A program made the translations under genes and the position numbers. The notes below the pieces were generated by a model. It saw only the letters and a list, made by a program, of their open reading frames with translations, was not told where the DNA came from and did not search any database. A stretch of DNA of 64,000 nucleotides, from contig NZ_JAUOPE010000004.1 in assembly GCF_030546755.1 (NCBI RefSeq), forward strand, positions 186,001-250,000, read 5' to 3'. The stretch comes from Colwellia sp. 1_MG-2023. GTDB taxonomy: Bacteria > Pseudomonadota > Gammaproteobacteria > Enterobacterales > Alteromonadaceae. This document shows, piece after piece, positions 47,674 to 58,856 of this stretch (positions are counted from its first letter, which is position 1; each line of letters starts with the position of its first letter).

Positions 47674-49140
47674 ATGAATAAAGTAAATCAATTATTCACA
47701 GGGTTGCTTATATTTTTGTTTATCGAGAGCTTAATTTTAGGCTTTGTCTATAGCACATTAGTATCTGGCCTTATCATCGGTTTACCAGCAATGCTCGTAT
47801 CGATTTATTTTCTTAAGTCAGATCCAAACTCAGTATTAACAAAGCATGTATGCGGTGTAGCCGTAATGATTTTCGCAGCACTCCATATACACCAATCCTT
47901 TGGGTTGATAGAAGTTCACTTTGAAATTTTTATTTTAATGGCGCTATTAATTATTTTTCAAGATTGGAAAGTTTTTGTCACAGCTTTAGTAACTATTGCA
48001 ATTCACCACCTGTCTTTTTACTACCTTCAAACAAATAACTCATTGGTTTACGTCTTCGATCCAGACCGATTGATGTTTAGTACTGTACTCATTCATGCAT
48101 GTTATGCCACCGCTGAGGCATGTGTTGCAAGTTATATAGCAAGCATAATGAAGACTGAAAGCGTTACTGGTCAAGAGTTACAAAGAGTGGCTGAAAAATT
48201 AACTGAAAACAGCAGTTCAATTGACTTAACGATTAGAGCTGAGGCAAAGGGAAATAAGACGCTACTGGCTTTTAATAGCCTTCTTGATGTTATAGAAAAC
48301 TTGATTGGTAATATTAAAAAAGAGGTCATTGAACTGAATAATAATTATCAAAATTTAGAAGAAACAAAAACAGATCTAGACAAATCCTCTGATGATACCA
48401 ATATGGAAACGAATATGATTGCAACTTCCGCTGAAGAAATGGCAGTTACTGTATCATCAATATCGCAGGAGACCCATGGCTTAAACGATCAAATGCAAGA
48501 CGCAAACGTATATACAAAAAATACAAACGAAGGAATTGTAAAAATAACATCACAAAACCAAGACCTAGCCACCTCCCTAGAAGATACCAGCGCTCAAATA
48601 TCAGAATTAGTCAATTCTGTTAGTGAAATATCAGCAGTTTTAACCGATATAAGTAGTATTGCAGAGCAAACAAACTTATTGGCATTAAACGCTGCTATCG
48701 AAGCTGCAAGAGCAGGTGAGCAAGGCAGAGGCTTTGCAGTTGTAGCGGATGAAGTTCGCGCCTTAGCAAATAGAACCAAAGATAGTACAAATAAGATCAG
48801 TGACACCATCGCCAGCTTAGAAAGTTATTCTCAGACATCAACTGAATCAATGTCTAAAAGTTTAGAAGTTGTTAAAGAGGTCATTTCAGATGCTGAGAAT
48901 GCATTAGAGCAGGTCAAAAGTGCAAGTCGTATCGTTGATACCGCATCACAGGTATCAATTAATGTAGCCGCTGCGGTAGAAGAACAGTCTACTACGACTG
49001 ACAGCATAGCTCAAAGTACTGAGACACTCAGATCTACTGTAGAAAAAAATAAACAGAATGTTATTTCTCTAGGTATTGAGTCTCACAAGCTAAGTGATAC
49101 CGCTGCTAAATTAGAACAAAGCATTTTATGTTTTCAGTAA
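47674..49140 (+). CDS. Methyl-accepting chemotaxis protein
   Basis: A 488-residue receptor. About five or six N-terminal membrane helices (1-165) contain His-rich segments ([20 protein letters not shown]). The cytoplasmic signalling domain has the hairpin tip [34 protein letters not shown]. There is no large periplasmic ligand domain, so it would sense through the membrane part. Its 3' end overlaps the next gene by 13 bp. Confidence 0.92.
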   Translation: MNKVNQLFTGLLIFLFIESLILGFVYSTLVSGLIIGLPAMLVSIYFLKSDPNSVLTKHVCGVAVMIFAALHIHQSFGLIEVHFEIFILMALLIIFQDWKVFVTALVTIAIHHLSFYYLQTNNSLVYVFDPDRLMFSTVLIHACYATAEACVASYIASIMKTESVTGQELQRVAEKLTENSSSIDLTIRAEAKGNKTLLAFNSLLDVIENLIGNIKKEVIELNNNYQNLEETKTDLDKSSDDTNMETNMIATSAEEMAVTVSSISQETHGLNDQMQDANVYTKNTNEGIVKITSQNQDLATSLEDTSAQISELVNSVSEISAVLTDISSIAEQTNLLALNAAIEAARAGEQGRGFAVVADEVRALANRTKDSTNKISDTIASLESYSQTSTESMSKSLEVVKEVISDAENALEQVKSASRIVDTASQVSINVAAAVEEQSTTTDSIAQSTETLRSTVEKNKQNVISLGIESHKLSDTAAKLEQSILCFQ

Positions 49141-49655
49141 AGGTGAAAGTAGATAAATTTCAAGTAGCACTTTTTTTTTCTTGGTTGGCTTTTACTGCTT
49201 GTGCATTTATTTTCTTGACAATTGAACGTATCGCAGAGTTCGACCCAAATGGCGTTTTAGAGAATACCTCTAGAGCTGAGCTTGTAAATAGAATTTTTGC
49301 AAATAATCAGCCTTTAAATAATGCAAGTACAATTGTGAACTTTTATCAGGCTGATTGTGCCTGTAACAGTGTTAGTCAAAATCATATAACTCAACTAGAA
49401 CAGGTTGCTAAGAAGAATGGCTATGAATTTGTCAATGTGGAAGCCAGTGATAAATATTCAGTTCCTTCAACGCCTTCTATTGCTATTATCGGAGAATCAT
49501 CTGAGTTAATTTATTTTGGTCCCTATGGCGAGGGACTTGGCTGTACACAAACAAATGGTTTTGCAACGACTGTTCTTGAAAACCATTTAAAGGGCTTTTC
49601 AGCGAACCTAATCATCAGCTCCGCAAAAGGGTGCTATTGCAACACGGGAAGTTAA
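49128..49655 (+). CDS. Membrane-anchored thioredoxin-like protein (DUF6436-like)
   Basis: A 175-residue protein with one N-terminal helix (about 11-30) and a thioredoxin-like domain: [20 protein letters not shown], where CAC replaces the usual CxxC, then [20 protein letters not shown] with a cis-Pro. The tail ends GCYCNTGS. It looks like DUF6436 proteins of Vibrio and Alteromonas, by eye only. It overlaps the MCP gene and abuts the MHYT kinase gene, so all three are co-translated. Start ATG 49128 or GTG 49143 are both possible. Confidence 0.72.
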   Translation: MFSVKVKVDKFQVALFFSWLAFTACAFIFLTIERIAEFDPNGVLENTSRAELVNRIFANNQPLNNASTIVNFYQADCACNSVSQNHITQLEQVAKKNGYEFVNVEASDKYSVPSTPSIAIIGESSELIYFGPYGEGLGCTQTNGFATTVLENHLKGFSANLIISSAKGCYCNTGS

Positions 49656-51613
49656 TGATGAAACATATACATTTTTTTAGTTTTGAAATTGATAAAAGTA
49701 CAGCTTTATTAGAAGAATATAACCTAACATTAGTGATTGTATCCTATTTAGTCGCTGTTCTTGCTGGCTACTCAGCAACGTTAATCAATGACTTTATCAC
49801 TACCAAACAAAAGGAAAGAAATGTAACTTTAATTAAAGTCGCTGGAGGTATCACTCTTGGGATTGGAGTCTGGTCTATGCACTTTATCGGTATGCTAGCA
49901 CTCAACCTTAAAATGCCAATCAAATATGATGCTCTAACAACACTAATTTCGATATTACCAGCTATTCTAGCATCAATAAGCATTATTCATTTCCTTAACT
50001 TTGAACAAACAACTAGTAAACAAATAATTTGTAACGGACTACTATTAGCAATTGGTATCTCTGCTATGCATTTTATTGGTATGGCCGCCATGACGATTAA
50101 CGCTGTAATGGTTCACGACCCAATTATATTTGTTGTTGCTATTCTAGCATCTTGGTTTATGGCCACTATAACAATAGCTTTAAAGCTTAAAAAAATAAGT
50201 TTTGTAAATAGATTAAGTCAAAGCATGACAAGTTTTTTAAGTGCTTTAACATTTGGATTTTCTGTTGCCACTATGCATTACATTGCTATGCAATCAGCTT
50301 ACTTTTTCCCTACTATCCAACAGTCACAATTAAGTGGTGTAAATATTGATTTACTTGAAAAAGCTGTGCTTTCAGGAATCGTATTTTTATTGTTATCTCT
50401 GTCAATTGTTCTCTATTTTAAAAATAAAATAACCATTCTTAACGACCGAGCTAAACAAAAGGACATTCAAATATTAGATACCGTTGAAAACATGTCTGAG
50501 CCTTTTGTTTTTACAGATGAGAATGGAAAAATTTTATTGGTTAACAATAGCTTTAGGAATAATTTTGAAAAAGTAAATAAAACCATAAATATTAAGGAAC
50601 TTCTGCGACAGTTTGTAAATGACTATGTTAGTAATAACGAAGCATTAATTGAACTAGCTAACAAAGAAGCCTTTGAAGTAACTTTGCGAGCAATCAACGA
50701 TAAAGTTTGGCTTTTTCGAAAAGCTAAAACAACCTCAGGTAACTATATTTACACATGGATAGACATAACCTTTGAAACAAAAAGACAAGAAGAGCTAATA
50801 CAGGCAAAAGATCTATCTATTAAAACGCTGGAACAATTACACAATACGCAAGAAAAGTTAGCTGAAAGTAAACGACTAGCCTCTATAGGAAAGTTAGTTA
50901 GCAACGTCGCTCACGAGCTAAATACACCTTTGGGTGTTTCAATCACGGCACTATCTTGCCTAAAAGAAACAACAGAAACACTATCTAAAGCATATAGTGA
51001 AGGAAAGTTAACCAAACAGAGTTTAAGTAACTACTTTAGTGAATTCGAAGAGTGTGAAAGGCTGACAAAGACAAATTTAAATAGAGCATCAAAGCTTATA
51101 GAACGTTTTAAGCTTATTTCAAAGGAGCGATACCAAGACGAAAAGTCGAAAGTTAATTTAGAAGAACTTTTCAATACCTTAAAACACTGCCTTAATAACG
51201 AAATTAATGACATAAAAGTCAACGTTAAATTTGAAGTGTCTGGTGTCATTCAAATAGAAACCTACCAAGATTTACTGCTACAGGTTATACGAATTCTCTT
51301 TGAAAACACTATAGTACATGGGTTTCACCAGCAAAATGAAGGAGACGTTACTATATACGCTCTAGAAGAGCCTGAGCATGTATTAATTGCCTTTAAAGAT
51401 TCTGGTAGTGGTGTGGACAATGAAATTAAAGATGTGATTTTTGAACCATTTACTTCATCTAAACGGTTTGACGGAAACACTGGTCTAGGATTACACATAG
51501 CTCACAATATTATCTATCAACAGCTCGGTGGAGAGTTATTTTTAAAGGAGTCTAATTCAAAAGGTTCTTTATTCCATATTTTATTGCCTTTGACCCTTCC
51601 CGCTAAATTTTGA
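49655..51613 (+). CDS. MHYT-domain sensor histidine kinase
   Basis: A 652-residue kinase with seven N-terminal helices carrying three MHYT-type motifs (MHFIGMLAL, MHFIGMAAM, MHYIAMQSA). These are proposed to bind copper and sense O2, CO or NO. A PAS domain (about 275-370), HisKA with NVAHELNTPLG (phospho-His near 425) and HATPase with FKDSGSGVDNEI and GLGLHIAHN follow. No receiver domain or regulator gene adjoins it. The start ATG overlaps the previous stop (TAATG). Confidence 0.9.
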   Translation: MMKHIHFFSFEIDKSTALLEEYNLTLVIVSYLVAVLAGYSATLINDFITTKQKERNVTLIKVAGGITLGIGVWSMHFIGMLALNLKMPIKYDALTTLISILPAILASISIIHFLNFEQTTSKQIICNGLLLAIGISAMHFIGMAAMTINAVMVHDPIIFVVAILASWFMATITIALKLKKISFVNRLSQSMTSFLSALTFGFSVATMHYIAMQSAYFFPTIQQSQLSGVNIDLLEKAVLSGIVFLLLSLSIVLYFKNKITILNDRAKQKDIQILDTVENMSEPFVFTDENGKILLVNNSFRNNFEKVNKTINIKELLRQFVNDYVSNNEALIELANKEAFEVTLRAINDKVWLFRKAKTTSGNYIYTWIDITFETKRQEELIQAKDLSIKTLEQLHNTQEKLAESKRLASIGKLVSNVAHELNTPLGVSITALSCLKETTETLSKAYSEGKLTKQSLSNYFSEFEECERLTKTNLNRASKLIERFKLISKERYQDEKSKVNLEELFNTLKHCLNNEINDIKVNVKFEVSGVIQIETYQDLLLQVIRILFENTIVHGFHQQNEGDVTIYALEEPEHVLIAFKDSGSGVDNEIKDVIFEPFTSSKRFDGNTGLGLHIAHNIIYQQLGGELFLKESNSKGSLFHILLPLTLPAKF

Positions 51614-52269
51614 AAATTTACCTCATTGAGATAATTCATATTTTGACAGGCTCCATTTTTGGTACAATTTACTCGATAAAATGAAAAGTGGATCCCATCC
51701 TTTAGATACTGATCTTAATTTCTTAACTGAACAATCCTTCGTTAAGCGGCAAGCCTCTCAGTGGCATGGTATAACTTTGGATAAGGTCAATTCAGATCAC
51801 TTTCTTTTGATCTTTCTCCAATAATTTTTGAAAGTCTTTCAAAACCCCTCCTGTTTACAAAAAACAAAAATCGTCCAGAATTGGAATAATTAAGGTTATT
51901 GTGGGTCAAAATTTTTTAATTATAAGAAAGAGCTGAACTACAATTCCGATTATAAGGTATAAAAAGTGAAGAACCTTTTAGCGACGCTAAGTTGGTTTTT
52001 GAGCAAGCCAATGTAGTATTTGTGTCATGAATGAAGAATGTGTGTACGAATACAGTAATGAGTTAATGGCAGATCTTTCAGGGGTAAGTTTAGAGATTAT
52101 GATTGGCAATTCACAGACTGAAGTGATGCATTATGCTTTTGATAACAAGACAGGTGTCAATATAAAAAAAGTGATATTAATGAGTAATTTAACTCCATGA
52201 AAGAATCGCAATCAAAAAACACGCGAAACGAATTTTGCTACCTATACTGTCGCTAATTGTTACTTTCGC
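51614..52269. other. Gene-poor stretch, 656 bp
   Basis: It holds two short frames, 51681-51824 (47 codons, no recognisable product) and 52027-52200 (57 codons). The second, with EYSNELMADLSG, resembles the start of a PAS domain and may be the lost sensor part of the GGDEF remnant that follows. No strong promoter or terminator was recognised. Confidence 0.45.
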
Positions 52270-52865
52270 ATGAGTAGATTAACACTTGAAAGTGGTTATC
52301 ATGTTGCTATAGGCATGGAAATTACTGAACTCGAAAACACTAAAAAAGAATTGGTTGAGATGGTAAGGGTTTGTGAAATATTAGCCACAACCGATGACCT
52401 GTCTCAATCACTAAACAGACGGACATTTATAGGTAAGGTAAATGAAGAGGTTGCGAGGAGTAAACGTTATAAAGCCCATTTTTCCTATTAATGTTAGATA
52501 TCGATAAATTCAAATTGGTCAATGATACCTATGGTCACCCAACTGGGGACATGGTAATTAAGCAAACAGCACAACTGTGTTCAAATTTGTTGCGAGATAC
52601 AGATTACCTAGGCCGAGTGGGTGGTGAAGAATTCGCGATACTACTACCTAATATGGGTTTAGGTCGTAGCAAAATAACTTGCAGAAGGATTAATGACGCA
52701 ATTGCTAATACCTCATTTAAAACCAGCGAAATTACTTTCAATATAACCATTTTTATAGGCCTAACTGCCTATAAAAATGGTGTTCAAGAGGCTGCCAATT
52801 TGATGAAGCGAGCTGACTCAGCGCTATATTGTGCAAAAATGGTGGGCGTAACCAATACCAAATAG
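52270..52865 (+). pseudogene. Frameshifted diguanylate cyclase (GGDEF) remnant
   Basis: Two consecutive frames together make one GGDEF domain. 52270-52491 encodes TTDDLSQSLNRRTFIGKV up to KAHFSY, and 52491-52865 continues MLDIDKFKLVNDTYGHPTGD and GRVGGEEFAILLPN. One missing base near 52486-52490 explains the break. The stop and next start overlap as TAATG, so the second half could still be translated by coupling. The N-terminus and upstream sensor are also degraded. A sequencing error cannot be excluded. Confidence 0.8.
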
Positions 52866-52916
52866 AAAAATAAAACAATAGAGCAAAAAAAAGACAGAAG
52901 TTTGAAGGGATGTTAT

Positions 52917-55157
52917 ATGGAAGTTATTAAAGCAAACAAATTACTAATAGCGCAGCAAGAAGTTATCGGTAAAATTGCATTGGCCGATTCGTTAAAGAGT
53001 AGCTTAAACGTTCTGTGTCAAGCCATAGATGCTTTTTGGGGCTCAGTTGCAGTAGCGTCGGTAATGGTCAAAAGAGAAAATTATTTGCAGGTAAAGTCTG
53101 CACCCAACTTACCTGTAACATATTTAGAATCGTTAAATCATGTTCGTATCGCGAGTGATGGTGGAGCCTGTGGAAAAGCTGCTTTCTATGGGAAAACACA
53201 CGTATCTAAAGATATTAAAAATGACCCATGTTGGGAGCAAGCACAAGTAGATAAGGCATTGAAACATGGTTTTTCTTCATGTTGGTCTATCCCAATATTC
53301 GCTTCAACAAAAGAGGTAATTGGGACTTTTGCAATTTATTTTCCGTCAGAAAATACGCCAACAGATAACGATTTCGAGTTTATAGGTTATTTTACTCACC
53401 TTGCTGGAATTGCAATTGAAAGTGATACCCGTCGCTCCCAGGAATTATTGTTAACCCAACAGCTTGAAAGAGCTAATACGCAATTTTTAAACATTACAAA
53501 GGTTATTCCTGATGTCGCAATATTACTTTCCGAATCAGGAGATTATATAGAGCTTTACGGCCAAAAAAACTTAGAATTACACGTTCATACCGATGAGATT
53601 ATCGGAAAGAATGTATGTGACTTACACAGCCCTGCTACAGCTAATAAAATAACGAATACAATACAACGCGCTCTTTGTTCGAATTCGGTGGAGTCACTAG
53701 AGTATATTATTTCTTGGAATGGGGTAGACAGGCATTTTGAAGGACGAGTAGTCAAAGTACCCGAGAATGTTTTTACAACAGAAAGAACTGTTTTGTGGCT
53801 AGCTCGTAACATAACTGAAAAAATAAAACGTAAAGAACAAATTGAGTCGTTGGCAATGCAAGATTCATTAACCGGAATTGCAAACCGTAGGTGTTTAAAC
53901 CAACGAATTCAAACGGCCTACCAACAAGCAAAAACTGGGCAATTTTCAACTGCGGTACTTTATGTGGATTTAGATAATTTCAAAGACATTAATGATATGC
54001 AAGGGCATGGAGTTGGTGACTGTGTTCTTCAAAAAGCAGTTGAAACACTATCAAGTAATTTACCCCCAGACATATTTCTGTCAAGAGTTGGTGGAGATGA
54101 ATTTGTAGTGTTAATTCAAGAAGAAAACTATCACACTAACACTACGGCATTATCGTATGCTGAAAAAATTTTAGAGCTCTTGAGTAAGCCAATTAGTATT
54201 AACAATGTAGCGTATTTCTTGGGTGCTTCAATTGGTTATTACTTAATTGACAACTCTACAAAACCGGAATTTGACGCCATAAGCTTTTCTGATATCGCTA
54301 TGTACGAGGCTAAAAAAAGAGGGGGGGGGCAAATTGTTTGTTTTGAACCGTCGATGCTTGCTAAAAAAGCCGAAAGGTTAGAGCTTGAACGAGCGATATT
54401 AAACTCGTTGAAATTTGAGCATTTTTATACTTTGTTTCAGCCTTTGGTTGATAGTAATGGTAATGTTTTAGGGGCGGAAGCGTTATGCCGTTGGGAGCAC
54501 CCTAAGCTAGGTTATATTACCCCTGATACATTTATACCTATCGCCGAACATCTAGGGGTCATTTTTGATTTACAAGATCGGGTGCTAGCAGATACGTGTC
54601 GCCTACTAAAATCTGTCAATAGAGTATTAGGTGATCAAAATTTTAAGGTATCGATAAATATAAGCTCTATTCTACTTAAAAACCAACAATTAAAATCACG
54701 TATACTTGCCACTTTAGAGAAATTCAACATAACTCCAAAGCAACTAAAGCTAGAAATAACGGAAACCACATTGGTTGAAATAAGACGCACAAGTTTAGAT
54801 CAATTAAAGGAGCTCCAACGGTTGGGAATGACAATTTCTCTAGACGACTTTGGCACAGGTTACTCTTCTCTATCGTATATAGATACTTTGCCGGTTGATG
54901 AGCTAAAAATTGATGGCTCATTTATTAAAAGTATGATGGCATCAAATGTAAAATTATCTTTGGTCGATACAATTATTAATTTAGGTAAACTTTTAGGTTA
55001 TAAGGTAGTGGCCGAATGTGTTGAAACTCGAGAGGAGCTTGCATTACTTAAAGAAAAAAGTGTTGATCTTTTCCAAGGGTATTACTTTTCAAAGGCATTA
55101 AACAAAAAGGACATATTGAACTATATTACTACTAACGAACGCAATATGGTTTTATAA
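52917..55157 (+). CDS. GAF-PAS-GGDEF-EAL cyclic-di-GMP protein
   Basis: A 746-residue cytoplasmic regulator. An N-terminal GAF domain (about 20-170; DGGACGKAAFYGKTHV) precedes a PAS-like region. The GGDEF domain has LDNFKDINDMQGHGVGD and an intact RVGGDEFVVL. The EAL domain has GAEALCRWEHPKLG, ISINISS-type Asn region and LDDFGTGYSSLSY, all active-type motifs. It could both make and degrade cyclic di-GMP. ATG 52917 is preferred, after GAAGGG. Its stop overlaps the start of the solute-binding gene (TAATG). Confidence 0.93.
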   Translation: MEVIKANKLLIAQQEVIGKIALADSLKSSLNVLCQAIDAFWGSVAVASVMVKRENYLQVKSAPNLPVTYLESLNHVRIASDGGACGKAAFYGKTHVSKDIKNDPCWEQAQVDKALKHGFSSCWSIPIFASTKEVIGTFAIYFPSENTPTDNDFEFIGYFTHLAGIAIESDTRRSQELLLTQQLERANTQFLNITKVIPDVAILLSESGDYIELYGQKNLELHVHTDEIIGKNVCDLHSPATANKITNTIQRALCSNSVESLEYIISWNGVDRHFEGRVVKVPENVFTTERTVLWLARNITEKIKRKEQIESLAMQDSLTGIANRRCLNQRIQTAYQQAKTGQFSTAVLYVDLDNFKDINDMQGHGVGDCVLQKAVETLSSNLPPDIFLSRVGGDEFVVLIQEENYHTNTTALSYAEKILELLSKPISINNVAYFLGASIGYYLIDNSTKPEFDAISFSDIAMYEAKKRGGGQIVCFEPSMLAKKAERLELERAILNSLKFEHFYTLFQPLVDSNGNVLGAEALCRWEHPKLGYITPDTFIPIAEHLGVIFDLQDRVLADTCRLLKSVNRVLGDQNFKVSINISSILLKNQQLKSRILATLEKFNITPKQLKLEITETTLVEIRRTSLDQLKELQRLGMTISLDDFGTGYSSLSYIDTLPVDELKIDGSFIKSMMASNVKLSLVDTIINLGKLLGYKVVAECVETREELALLKEKSVDLFQGYYFSKALNKKDILNYITTNERNMVL

Positions 55158-55882
55158 TGTATAACCCGATAATGCAAATGAATTGGAATATTTTGTTCCT
55201 ATCATTATTGATACTGTGCTCTTTCTCCAGTTCTGGAAACAATGCAACCTGGATTATTTATGGGGAAAATTATCCACCATATTCATATCTATCGAGTGGA
55301 AAGGCCGTCGGCTTAGCAGTTGATAAGGTAAAACAAATATTTGAGGATGCGAACATTGACTACCGAATCGATATAGTTCCATGGGCAAGAGCGCTACATC
55401 ATGCGAATAAAGATAAAAACACAGCGATTTTTTCAATTATAAAGACGAAAAATAACAAAGAGCACTTCGAGTGGTTGAGTGTTACTCATGATGTAGACAT
55501 ATATTATTGGTGCTATAAAGAATGCCCTAGGGATAGTGAAATAGACAAAGTAAATGTAGCTTATACACGACACACTGTAGTAGCAGATTTAATGAGAATG
55601 AATGAGCGTAAAAAGCGCATGGAATTTCAGCTATCAAGCTATAAACAAGCATTTGAAATGTTAATGAAAAACCGAGTAAAGGTAGTATTGCATCCAGAAA
55701 GTATATATCGTGAATTTATAAAGAATAATACCAATGTTGATGAGAAAAATATCGTCAGGGGACCTTTATTTCACAGGGCACCAGCGTACTTGGCATTAAA
55801 TAGATATTCTAATCGTTCACAAACTCAAATATTAAGGAGCACATCTATTAAGCTAATGTTAAAGGAGGAAAAAGTTAACTAA
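55157..55882 (+). CDS. Periplasmic solute-binding protein coupled to the GGDEF-EAL gene
   Basis: A 241-residue exported SBP_bac_3-type protein. It has a signal peptide (ILFLSLLILCSFSSSGN), then WIIYGENYPPYSYLSSGKAVGLAVDKV and IDIVPWARALHHANKDKNTAIFSI. Two Cys lie close together in YWCYKECPRD. No transporter genes adjoin it. The one-base overlap with the cyclic-di-GMP gene suggests that the binding protein feeds a signal to it, although the GGDEF-EAL protein lacks a membrane segment to receive one directly. Confidence 0.78.
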   Translation: MYNPIMQMNWNILFLSLLILCSFSSSGNNATWIIYGENYPPYSYLSSGKAVGLAVDKVKQIFEDANIDYRIDIVPWARALHHANKDKNTAIFSIIKTKNNKEHFEWLSVTHDVDIYYWCYKECPRDSEIDKVNVAYTRHTVVADLMRMNERKKRMEFQLSSYKQAFEMLMKNRVKVVLHPESIYREFIKNNTNVDEKNIVRGPLFHRAPAYLALNRYSNRSQTQILRSTSIKLMLKEEKVN

Positions 55883-56170
55883 ATGAGAATCTGACAAAGT
55901 GTTACGGACATCACATGTTAATTATGCGTATTTTCTCCAAAGTTAAGCTTGAACTAAAAATACAGTATATGTATGCAGTATCAAATTAGCGTCAACCAAT
56001 AAAGGTGTATTATTTTATATGAATACGCTATCAATAAAAAAAACTAAATGTCCGACTTACCCGCTATAAAAAATTAAGTTAATCATACTTGTTCAACCTT
56101 TTAGTTTTAGAACTGCTCCTCACAAGTGATCAACTAAAACTCGTGATTACAATAACTTCAATTAATCCCC

Positions 56171-56268
56171 TAGCTAACTTTCTATAGCATAAGTGTTTTA
56201 TCTAATATTTTTTGAAAATTAATCAATCTAAACACTGTTTCCTAAATAGGCTAGATAGTCATAATTAA
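56171..56268 (+). promoter_or_regulatory. Duplicated promoter element, copy A (before KefF-like gene)
   Basis: A 98-bp segment aligns without gaps to 59776-59873, with about 80 of 98 positions identical by hand count. The best blocks are TTTTATCTAATATTTTTTG and AACACTGTTTCCTAAATA. It ends 29 bp before the KefF-like start. It lies in a 415-bp gene-free leader (55883-56297) that otherwise shows nothing I can name. Confidence 0.75.
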
Positions 56269-56297
56269 TAGTTGCACGTTTATAAGGAATACGTTGA

Positions 56298-56903
56298 ATG
56301 AAAAAGATACTGATAAACTTTGCTCATCCAGCAAAGTCACGATCAAATATAAATATCGCATTACGCAATGCGGTTAAAGATATAGAGGATTTAACAATTA
56401 ACGATCTTTATGCTAATTATCCAGACTTTATGATTGACGTTAAGCGAGAGCAATTATTGTGTGAACGCCACGATATTATTATTTTTCAACATCCGCTTTA
56501 TTGGTACTCCACACCAGCGATTATAAAGGAGTGGTTAGATTTAGTGTTAGAGCACGACTGGGCATATGGCTCCAAGGGAAAAGCATTAGAAGGTAAATTG
56601 TTTTTTCAAGCCATTACTGCGGGTGGTGACGCTTCAACGTACCAAAAAGATGGGTACAATGAATTTACTTTAAAAGAACTTACTGCACCTCTCAGAGCAA
56701 CAGCCAAACTTTGCAATTTAAGTTGGCTTCCGCCATTTGCTGTAACAGGAGTTCATAGAGGTTTAGCTAAAGGTAAAGTTGAGAATTACTCAGCAGAGTA
56801 TCGCCGCACATTAATTGCTTTGCGTGACTCTTCTTTAGACATTAATAAACTACAACAACAAGAAACCTTAAATGATAATACGCCAATAACCGTGAGCAAA
56901 TGA
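56298..56903 (+). CDS. KefF-like NAD(P)H:quinone oxidoreductase
   Basis: A 201-residue flavodoxin-fold enzyme. It begins [21 protein letters not shown] and has [29 protein letters not shown], the signature of the KefF/MdaB/YwrO group. In E. coli, KefF is the cytosolic activator of the KefC potassium channel and reduces quinone electrophiles. Here it lies one base before the KefC-like gene, the same pairing. That makes the functional call strong. Confidence 0.9.
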   Translation: MKKILINFAHPAKSRSNINIALRNAVKDIEDLTINDLYANYPDFMIDVKREQLLCERHDIIIFQHPLYWYSTPAIIKEWLDLVLEHDWAYGSKGKALEGKLFFQAITAGGDASTYQKDGYNEFTLKELTAPLRATAKLCNLSWLPPFAVTGVHRGLAKGKVENYSAEYRRTLIALRDSSLDINKLQQQETLNDNTPITVSK

Positions 56904-56904
56904 T

Positions 56905-58755
56905 ATGGAAGCTTTTTTATTACAGTTTTTTATTTTTTTAGCAGCTTCGGCTATATCGGTTCCTATCGCTAAGAAATTGGGGTTAGGCTCAGTCTTAGGC
57001 TACCTAATGGCAGGCATAGTTATTGGCCCATTTGGCGCTTCTTTAATTCACGATTTAGAAGAAATCATGCACTTCACAGAATTCGGTGTAGTGATGATGC
57101 TATTTCTCGTTGGCCTCGAATTAAAACCAGCGATGCTCTGGCAACTTAAAATACCAATAGTGGGATTTGGAGGAATGCAGGTTGTCATTACAAGCTTACT
57201 CATTTGTTGTATCGCTTATATTCTTCTTCCATGGCAACAAGCAATAGCAATTGGGCTTATATTATCGCTATCTTCAACCGCAATAGTTTTACAAACCTTG
57301 CAAGAAAAGGGAAAAATGAAAACAGAAGCTGGCCAGTCGATATTTGCAGTTTTGTTATTTCAAGATTTGGCAGTGATCCCCATGTTGGCCATACTTCCTT
57401 TACTGGCTACGCTATCTACTTCTGGTGGAGCTCATCATGATTCGGTGTTATTTGATATTAGTGTTTTACCAAACCATATACAAATACTAGTGACTATTTC
57501 GGCTATTGCCTTCGTGCTTATTGCGGGTAAATTTGCTTGCAAACCTATATTCAGGGCCATTGCAAAAACCGGGGTTCGTGAAATCTTTGTTGCTGCCGCT
57601 TTAGGGCTTGTTATCGGCACGTCTCTTCTGATGATGATGGTTGGTTTATCACCAGCGTTAGGCGCTTTTTTGGCGGGTGTTGTACTGGCTGATAGTGAGT
57701 TTCGTCATGAGTTAGAAAGTGATATTGAACCATTTAAAGGACTACTGTTGGGAATTTTCTTCATTTCAATTGGTGCAAGCCTAAACCTCTCTCTGATCAG
57801 TAATAAATTAGCACTTATTCTAGGCTTAACCTGCGGACTAATCGCGATTAAAGCTTTGGTATTAGTCGTAGTTAGCAAAGTATTTAATATTAGTTATGCT
57901 GAGCGAGGGTTATTTGCTATTGCTTTAGCTCAAGGCGGCGAGTTTGCGTTTGTGTTATTTCAACTTGCTAAAAGTAGTGGCGTTTTACCCATTGATGTTA
58001 TTGAACCTTTGATCTCGGCAGTAGCTATTTCTATGTTTCTAGCCCCAGTAATGTTTGTTATTCATGAGAAAACGTCTCAAAAACCTGGAGAGGAACAGAA
58101 AGAAGAAACTAAAGACATTATCGAAAAAGGTGAACATAATGTCATTCTTGCGGGCTTTGGTCGTTTGGGAACCGATGTTGGTCGTTTTTTAATATCTGCG
58201 GGCATAAAACCAATCATTCTCGATCATAACGCCAGTAATGTGAGCATTTTGAGAAAATTGGGATTTGAGGTTTACTATGGTGATGCGACAAGGCTTGATT
58301 TGCTAGAGTCAGCAGGTGCTGCTACGGCAGAATTGTTGATTATTACGCTGGGCGATACGGAGTCAACTAAACAGCTTGTTGAACTTGCCAAAAAACACTA
58401 TCCGCAATTAAAAATAGTTGTTAATGCAAATGACCGAGAAGCTGTATTTGAGTTTATGGATTTAAATATTGCCAGTATCTACCGCGAAACATTTGGCACG
58501 GCTTTAAACATTGGGCAATCAGCGATGAAACAGTTAGGCATTGACCCCTATGAAGTACATCGTCTTAAGAACATTTTTCATAAGAAAGATGTCGATATGA
58601 TGCCAGAGTTATACAAACAAAGGAGTGAAGAAGAAAATTATATTTCTTTATATCAAAAACACCATGAGCATTTAGAAGAATTAATGAAGTTAGATAATAA
58701 CGAAAATTTAATTTCGCTTGATAAAGCTTGGACCGCTAAAAACCCAGAGCTTTAA
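56905..58755 (+). CDS. KefB/KefC-like glutathione-regulated potassium:proton antiporter
   Basis: A 616-residue CPA2 transporter. A 12-helix exchanger domain (about 1-380) contains [26 protein letters not shown] and [20 protein letters not shown] with the acidic [12 protein letters not shown] loop typical of Kef. A C-terminal RCK/TrkA-N domain (about 410-540) has the NAD-type motif [13 protein letters not shown]. KefC is opened by glutathione adducts of electrophiles, acidifying and protecting the cell. Co-translated with the KefF-like gene. Glutathione gating is inferred from the pairing. Confidence 0.92.
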   Translation: MEAFLLQFFIFLAASAISVPIAKKLGLGSVLGYLMAGIVIGPFGASLIHDLEEIMHFTEFGVVMMLFLVGLELKPAMLWQLKIPIVGFGGMQVVITSLLICCIAYILLPWQQAIAIGLILSLSSTAIVLQTLQEKGKMKTEAGQSIFAVLLFQDLAVIPMLAILPLLATLSTSGGAHHDSVLFDISVLPNHIQILVTISAIAFVLIAGKFACKPIFRAIAKTGVREIFVAAALGLVIGTSLLMMMVGLSPALGAFLAGVVLADSEFRHELESDIEPFKGLLLGIFFISIGASLNLSLISNKLALILGLTCGLIAIKALVLVVVSKVFNISYAERGLFAIALAQGGEFAFVLFQLAKSSGVLPIDVIEPLISAVAISMFLAPVMFVIHEKTSQKPGEEQKEETKDIIEKGEHNVILAGFGRLGTDVGRFLISAGIKPIILDHNASNVSILRKLGFEVYYGDATRLDLLESAGAATAELLIITLGDTESTKQLVELAKKHYPQLKIVVNANDREAVFEFMDLNIASIYRETFGTALNIGQSAMKQLGIDPYEVHRLKNIFHKKDVDMMPELYKQRSEEENYISLYQKHHEHLEELMKLDNNENLISLDKAWTAKNPEL

Positions 58756-58856
58756 CCATCGATTGCATAGCTACGTCGAGAAATGCCTTTGAGTTGTTAT
58801 GCTAATTTACTTGCTCCTACCAAGAGCGTATCACTTTACTAAACCAAGGAGTTACT

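Noticed and set aside
51681-51824. A 47-codon ATG frame after the MHYT kinase
   Set aside because: It lacks a ribosome-binding site and any recognisable motif.
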